This document shows positions 23,002 to 25,819 of a stretch of 25,819 nucleotides of DNA, piece by piece. The stretch is from Lachnoclostridium sp. UBA903 (lineage in GTDB: Bacteria > Bacillota > Clostridia > Lachnospirales > Lachnospiraceae). The notes beneath the pieces were generated by a model. It had not been told where the DNA came from. It saw only the letters and a program-made list of their open reading frames with translations, and did no database searches. The first letter of the stretch is position 1. The number at the start of each line of letters is the position of its first letter. Where the stretch lies: positions 1 to 25,819 of the forward strand of contig DBEP01000104.1 of assembly GCA_002294045.1 (NCBI GenBank), given 5' to 3'. Position numbers and translations under genes: made by a program.

Positions 23002-24192
23002 ATGATACCAGGGATTATGAAGAAATTAATTGCTTTATTTATTGCGGTAACTTGTTTTGGGACCACTGCATATGCTGAGCAGGTTCACCGGGTGGCACCA
23101 GGTGAAACGATAAGCGGTATTGCGAAAAAGTATGGCATAACGACGGACGCTCTTTTGGGAAATAACCAATATATAAGCAATCCGAATATGATTTATTTCG
23201 GACAGGTATTAATTATTCCGGATAAAAATCAGAAGTCGTACGTCGTTAGGCCGGGGGATACGCTGTATCAAATCTCTCGAAGCTTTGGCATATCCATGGA
23301 CATTTTGGCTGGCAGGAATAATATCGCCATTCGGAATTATCTGTATGTTGGACAGGTGCTGCAAATCCCTCAAATATATACCGTTAAAGCCGGAGACACC
23401 TTATACGGTATTTCGCGCAGCCTGGGGATGACTGTATCGGATCTGGCGACGGAAAACGGCCTGGAGGATATCAATATGTTATTTATCGGTCAACGCCTTA
23501 TCCTGCCTCGCCAACCCATCGGACGGGAATCGCTCGCCGATTTTGACAGGCAGCTGTCGCCCCTGGCCGGCAGATTTCCGGATACCTTCTTTTACAAAGG
23601 AGCACCGGGGCATCGGCGAGTTGCCCTGACCTTTGACGATGGCCCGGCCAGCACCGCCACGGTGCAAATATTGGATCTGCTGAAGCTGCATCAGGTACCG
23701 GCCACCTTTTTCCTGCTTGGCAACAATCTGGAGGGGAAGGAACATTTGGTCAAAAGAATGATCGCGGAAGGCCATACGGTGGCAAACCATACCTGGAGCC
23801 ACCCGGACATGCGGACGCTGACGGAGGCACAGTTAACAAAGGAGGTCTTAAATCCGGAGCAAACGATAACGGCTATAACAGGCCTTCAAACCGCTTTGCT
23901 GCGCCCTCCTTACGGTTTTATTTCCGATCAGAACCTCGAGCAACTGAGAGGTATGGGTTATAAGGTCATAAACTGGTCGGTGGATTCTAAGGATTGGCAC
24001 GATTTGGACATGAATCAGGTGCTTATCAATACCATGCCCGAGGTGCGGGACGGTTCCATTCTTCTCCTCCATGACTATTTCTCCTATTCCGCTACACAGG
24101 AGGCTTTGACGGACATCATCCAATCGCTGAAATGGCAGGGATTTACCTTTGTTACCGTGGATAAGCTGCTGGGCGTTAACGCTTATAAATAA
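23002..24192 (+). CDS. Secreted LysM x3 - NodB polysaccharide (peptidoglycan/chitin) deacetylase
   Basis: The product (396 residues from this start) has a signal peptide, MKKLIALFIAVTCFGTTAYA, cut near AYA-EQ. Three LysM domains follow, each with the pattern PGDTLYxIS..., at about residues 30-75, 79-123 and 125-170. A NodB domain runs from about 205 to the end: TFDDGP (metal Asp pair), NHTWSHPDM (metal His pair), RPPYG, DSKDW and LLLHD. LysM binds N-acetylglucosamine polymers, so this is most likely a cell-wall peptidoglycan deacetylase or a sporulation-type PdaA-like enzyme. ATG 23002 has AGGA eight bases upstream; ATG 22963 in the same frame would add 13 residues before the signal peptide but lacks a ribosome site. 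A perfect terminator follows. Confidence 0.92.
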   Translation: MIPGIMKKLIALFIAVTCFGTTAYAEQVHRVAPGETISGIAKKYGITTDALLGNNQYISNPNMIYFGQVLIIPDKNQKSYVVRPGDTLYQISRSFGISMDILAGRNNIAIRNYLYVGQVLQIPQIYTVKAGDTLYGISRSLGMTVSDLATENGLEDINMLFIGQRLILPRQPIGRESLADFDRQLSPLAGRFPDTFFYKGAPGHRRVALTFDDGPASTATVQILDLLKLHQVPATFFLLGNNLEGKEHLVKRMIAEGHTVANHTWSHPDMRTLTEAQLTKEVLNPEQTITAITGLQTALLRPPYGFISDQNLEQLRGMGYKVINWSVDSKDWHDLDMNQVLINTMPEVRDGSILLLHDYFSYSATQEALTDIIQSLKWQGFTFVTVDKLLGVNAYK

Positions 24193-24229
24193 TGATCGGC
24201 CACTCCTCAACAACAAGATTCAAAAACTG

Positions 24230-24265
24230 AAATCGGCAACTGATTGTTTCCAGTTGCCGATTTTT
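24230..24265 (+). terminator. Terminator of the LysM-NodB gene
   Basis: AAATCGGCAACTG pairs perfectly with CAGTTGCCGATTT over an 8-base loop, followed by a T-run. Confidence 0.92.
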
Positions 24266-24344
24266 ATTCTTTCTAATTTAAGTGCCCTGTGCGCCGATCA
24301 TAAGCCGGACGACACACAAAATCACCACATACACCAAGTAAAGA

Positions 24345-24369
24345 GGTCGCCTTTGATACAAAGGCGACC
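24345..24369. other. Perfect hairpin in the spacer before the methyltransferase-like gene
   Basis: GGTCGCCTTT-GATAC-AAAGGCGACC is a perfect 10-bp stem. There is no T-run on the plus strand and only a weak one (TCTTT) on the minus strand. Nothing else recognisable lies in 24266-24567 apart from a TATAAT box near 24502. Confidence 0.5.
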
Positions 24370-24567
24370 AGCAAAAACCCCTTATTAACAGGATTTTCTG
24401 TATTACTTTTTTTAATCGCTATCCATAGATTACATGTGTTTTTCTCTAAACCTGTTTTAGAAGGGATTCTCTCAATAGACTTCTCATGGCACCGGTGATA
24501 TAATTATAGCAAAAAGGTAAGATTTATATTGATACGCAATAGTAGTCGGTAAGGGAAGGAGCTTAAA

Positions 24568-25086
24568 ATGAATGCATTTCTATTAATAATACCTCTTTTT
24601 CTCATAAGGTTCGGTTTGCTAAAAATGATAAATAAAGATGCTTTAAGCCGTGCCGCTTTCTTTGCCCCATTAGAGGGCAAAGAAAAGGTTGCCTACCTTT
24701 TTTACCAGCTTTCAAACGCTTTTATTATCTTATATTCGGTTTTTTTGAAAATCCAGACCAAACCGCCGTTGTTTTTTATCGCCTTATTTATCTACATCTT
24801 AGGTATCAGTGTTCTTATAATTGCCACTGTTAACTTTGCAAAACCTGAACAAAGCGGAATAAGCACAAACGGAATATATAAGATTTCCCGAAACCCTATG
24901 TATATAGGATATTTCATATATTTCTCAAGCTGTATATTGATAACGCATTCTATGTTACTGCTTATATCTCTGCTTGTTTTTCAAATATCTGCACACTGGA
25001 TTATTCTTTCCGAAGAAAGATGGTGCATCAACAAATTCGGGACGGAATATATAAACTACATGAATAAAGTCAAGCGGTACATTTAG
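24568..25086 (+). CDS. Isoprenylcysteine carboxyl methyltransferase-like membrane protein (ICMT/PEMT family)
   Basis: The 172-residue protein has about four membrane segments (FLLIIPLFLIRFGLL, FIILYSVFL, LFFIALFIYILGISVLIIA and the paired segment FIYFSSCILITHSMLLLIS). The conserved C-terminal methyltransferase core reads GIYKISRNPMYIGYF, then EERWCINKFGTEYINYMN and VKRYI, which matches the SAM- and lipid-binding region of ICMT and phospholipid methyltransferases. Bacterial members methylate membrane-associated small molecules; the substrate is unknown. ATG 24568 follows AAGGAG by six bases. It is the last A/T-rich gene before the composition shift at about 25090. Confidence 0.85.
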   Translation: MNAFLLIIPLFLIRFGLLKMINKDALSRAAFFAPLEGKEKVAYLFYQLSNAFIILYSVFLKIQTKPPLFFIALFIYILGISVLIIATVNFAKPEQSGISTNGIYKISRNPMYIGYFIYFSSCILITHSMLLLISLLVFQISAHWIILSEERWCINKFGTEYINYMNKVKRYI

Positions 25087-25115
25087 TATACCTTATCCCT
25101 AAGGCGGATGGTACA

Positions 25116-25370
25116 TCAGCGTGAAAAGTTGATGATAATAAAGGTTTTGCGGTTCCATCGGTCCCCCAGCACCCCGGCCATGGGATAGATGAGCAGCGCC
25201 GGAGCAATGGACAAAAAAGTGAAAAGGCCGGCGGTGGCAGCGGAGTCGCCCGTGTCCAGGATATAGAGGGGTATGACGATCAGCTGGACGCGGGATCCGG
25301 TGTCGGAAACCATCCGGCCCCATAAAAGGAGCAGCCGGTTTTTGTTAAAGGGATTCATTTTCTCTTTCAC
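25116..25370 (-). pseudogene. Truncated MFS efflux transporter (N-terminal fragment)
   Basis: The fragment reads NRLLLLWGRMVSDTGSRVQL, LIVIPLYILDTGDSAATAG, FTFLSIAPALLIYPMAG and VLGDRWNRKTFIIINFSR, then stops. This is the first two to three membrane segments and the DRWNRK signature loop of macrolide-efflux-type MFS proteins, which normally run to about 400 residues. The rest is absent: the next gene, in a different composition, starts within 30 bp. I take the start as GTG 25370, eight bases after AAGGAG; the frame is open to ATG 25412, which overlaps the end of the PEP-utilising gene. Close coupling to that gene suggests a former operon. It is very unlikely to function. Confidence 0.75.
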
Positions 25371-25395
25371 ATCCGCCGCTCCTTTTTCTTCTGTT

Positions 25396-25819
25396 TCAAA
25401 GGATTTCCACATAGCCCTCGTCGCCGTTTACCCGAATGCGGTCACCGTCCCGGATGCGTCTGGTTGCGCCGACAACGCCGACAACGGCAGGCAGACCGTA
25501 CTCACGGGTGATGACCGCGCCGTGGGTCATCATGCCGCCTACCTCGGTGACCAGTCCCGCTATGGAGACAAACACCGGTGTCCAACTGGGATCGGTAAAG
25601 GAGGTCACCAGAATATCGCCTTTTTCCATGACCGCGTCCTCAATAGACCGGATCACACGTGCCCGGCCGCAGGCCACGCCGGAGGATACCCCCAAACCGG
25701 GTAACGCCCCGGTTGGGATATTCCTTTGGTAAACCATCTCCGGCACCTCGCCGTCCGAAAAAATGACCCGCGGCGGGGTGAGCTTGGCAAAGTGGGCATA
25801 ATCTTTTTTACGGCGGGGG
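25396..25819 (-). CDS. PEP-utilising enzyme, C-terminal phosphohistidine domain (PEP synthase / rifampicin phosphotransferase-like), partial
   Basis: The frame is open from the right window edge to the stop at 25396, giving about 140 C-terminal residues. The segment LTPPRVIFSDGEVPEM is followed by PGLGVSSGVACGRARVI and the swivelling phosphohistidine domain, TEVGGMMTHGAVITREYG then LPAVVG, in which the His of THGA is the expected phosphorylated residue. The order and linker resemble PEP synthase-like proteins and rifampicin phosphotransferase (Rph), in which this domain moves phosphate between ATP-grasp and substrate sites. The ATP-grasp part lies outside the window, so the choice is open. 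GC content is about 60-67%, far above the genes to the left. Confidence 0.85.
   Translation of the reverse strand, partial: PRRKKDYAHFAKLTPPRVIFSDGEVPEMVYQRNIPTGALPGLGVSSGVACGRARVIRSIEDAVMEKGDILVTSFTDPSWTPVFVSIAGLVTEVGGMMTHGAVITREYGLPAVVGVVGATRRIRDGDRIRVNGDEGYVEIL

Noticed and set aside
1..25819. CRISPR array, rRNA operon, intact transposase or integrase
   Set aside because: No regularly spaced repeats, no rRNA-like stretch and no transposase or integrase motifs were found on either strand.

Overview
The window looks like chromosomal DNA of a low-GC, anaerobic Firmicute, most likely a Lachnospiraceae-type Clostridium. The signs are AGGAGG ribosome sites, A/T-rich spacers with TTGACA-17-TATAAT promoters, a CspA-like subtilase, an M42 peptidase with its cyclase neighbour, and a typical clostridial ClpB. 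The family assignment is inference; no rRNA or marker gene is present.

Layout. 1-3582: a divergent unit. An RpiR-type regulator (+) faces an FAD-dependent oxidoreductase and an ion-transporter-type permease (-, cut by the window edge). Three similar 15-bp inverted repeats lie between them. 3681-9796: minus-strand housekeeping genes: DEAD-box RNA helicase, DHH phosphoesterase and ClpB. A long structured leader with its own promoter precedes the helicase, and a 280-bp giant palindrome sits between clpB and the DHH gene. 10015-11754: a CspA-like S8 protease (+). 11759-15570: minus-strand run of M42 peptidase, cyclase-family hydrolase, exonuclease III, HAD phosphatase and a small membrane protein. 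15571-18408: Cof-type HAD hydrolase with a palindromic element in its leader, a 3' remnant of an ogt-type DNA repair gene, and an MFS transporter. 18574-19140: an ECF S component (-). 19623-21465: tRNA-Gly(CCC), a decayed flavin-binding (PNPOx-like) gene, a second MFS transporter and tRNA-Ala(GGC). 21621-25086: an APH-like kinase, a secreted LysM-NodB deacetylase and an isoprenylcysteine methyltransferase-like membrane enzyme. 25116-25819: GC-rich (about 60% or more) DNA with a truncated MFS gene and the end of a PEP-utilising enzyme, apparently acquired.

The most interesting non-coding signal is a set of palindromic elements that share the end TA-GAGYGTGTTTGAAAAAT but have unrelated interiors (6920-7201, 15861-16027, 18464-18559), plus lone ends at 18558 and 19490. 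They look like TA-targeting miniature inverted-repeat elements that have settled in leaders and gene ends. The second is the roughly 490-nt helicase leader (5274-5763): strong promoter, early terminator, then stacked hairpins and two diverged copies of a 65-bp repeat. No CRISPR array, rRNA, intact transposase or phage gene was seen.
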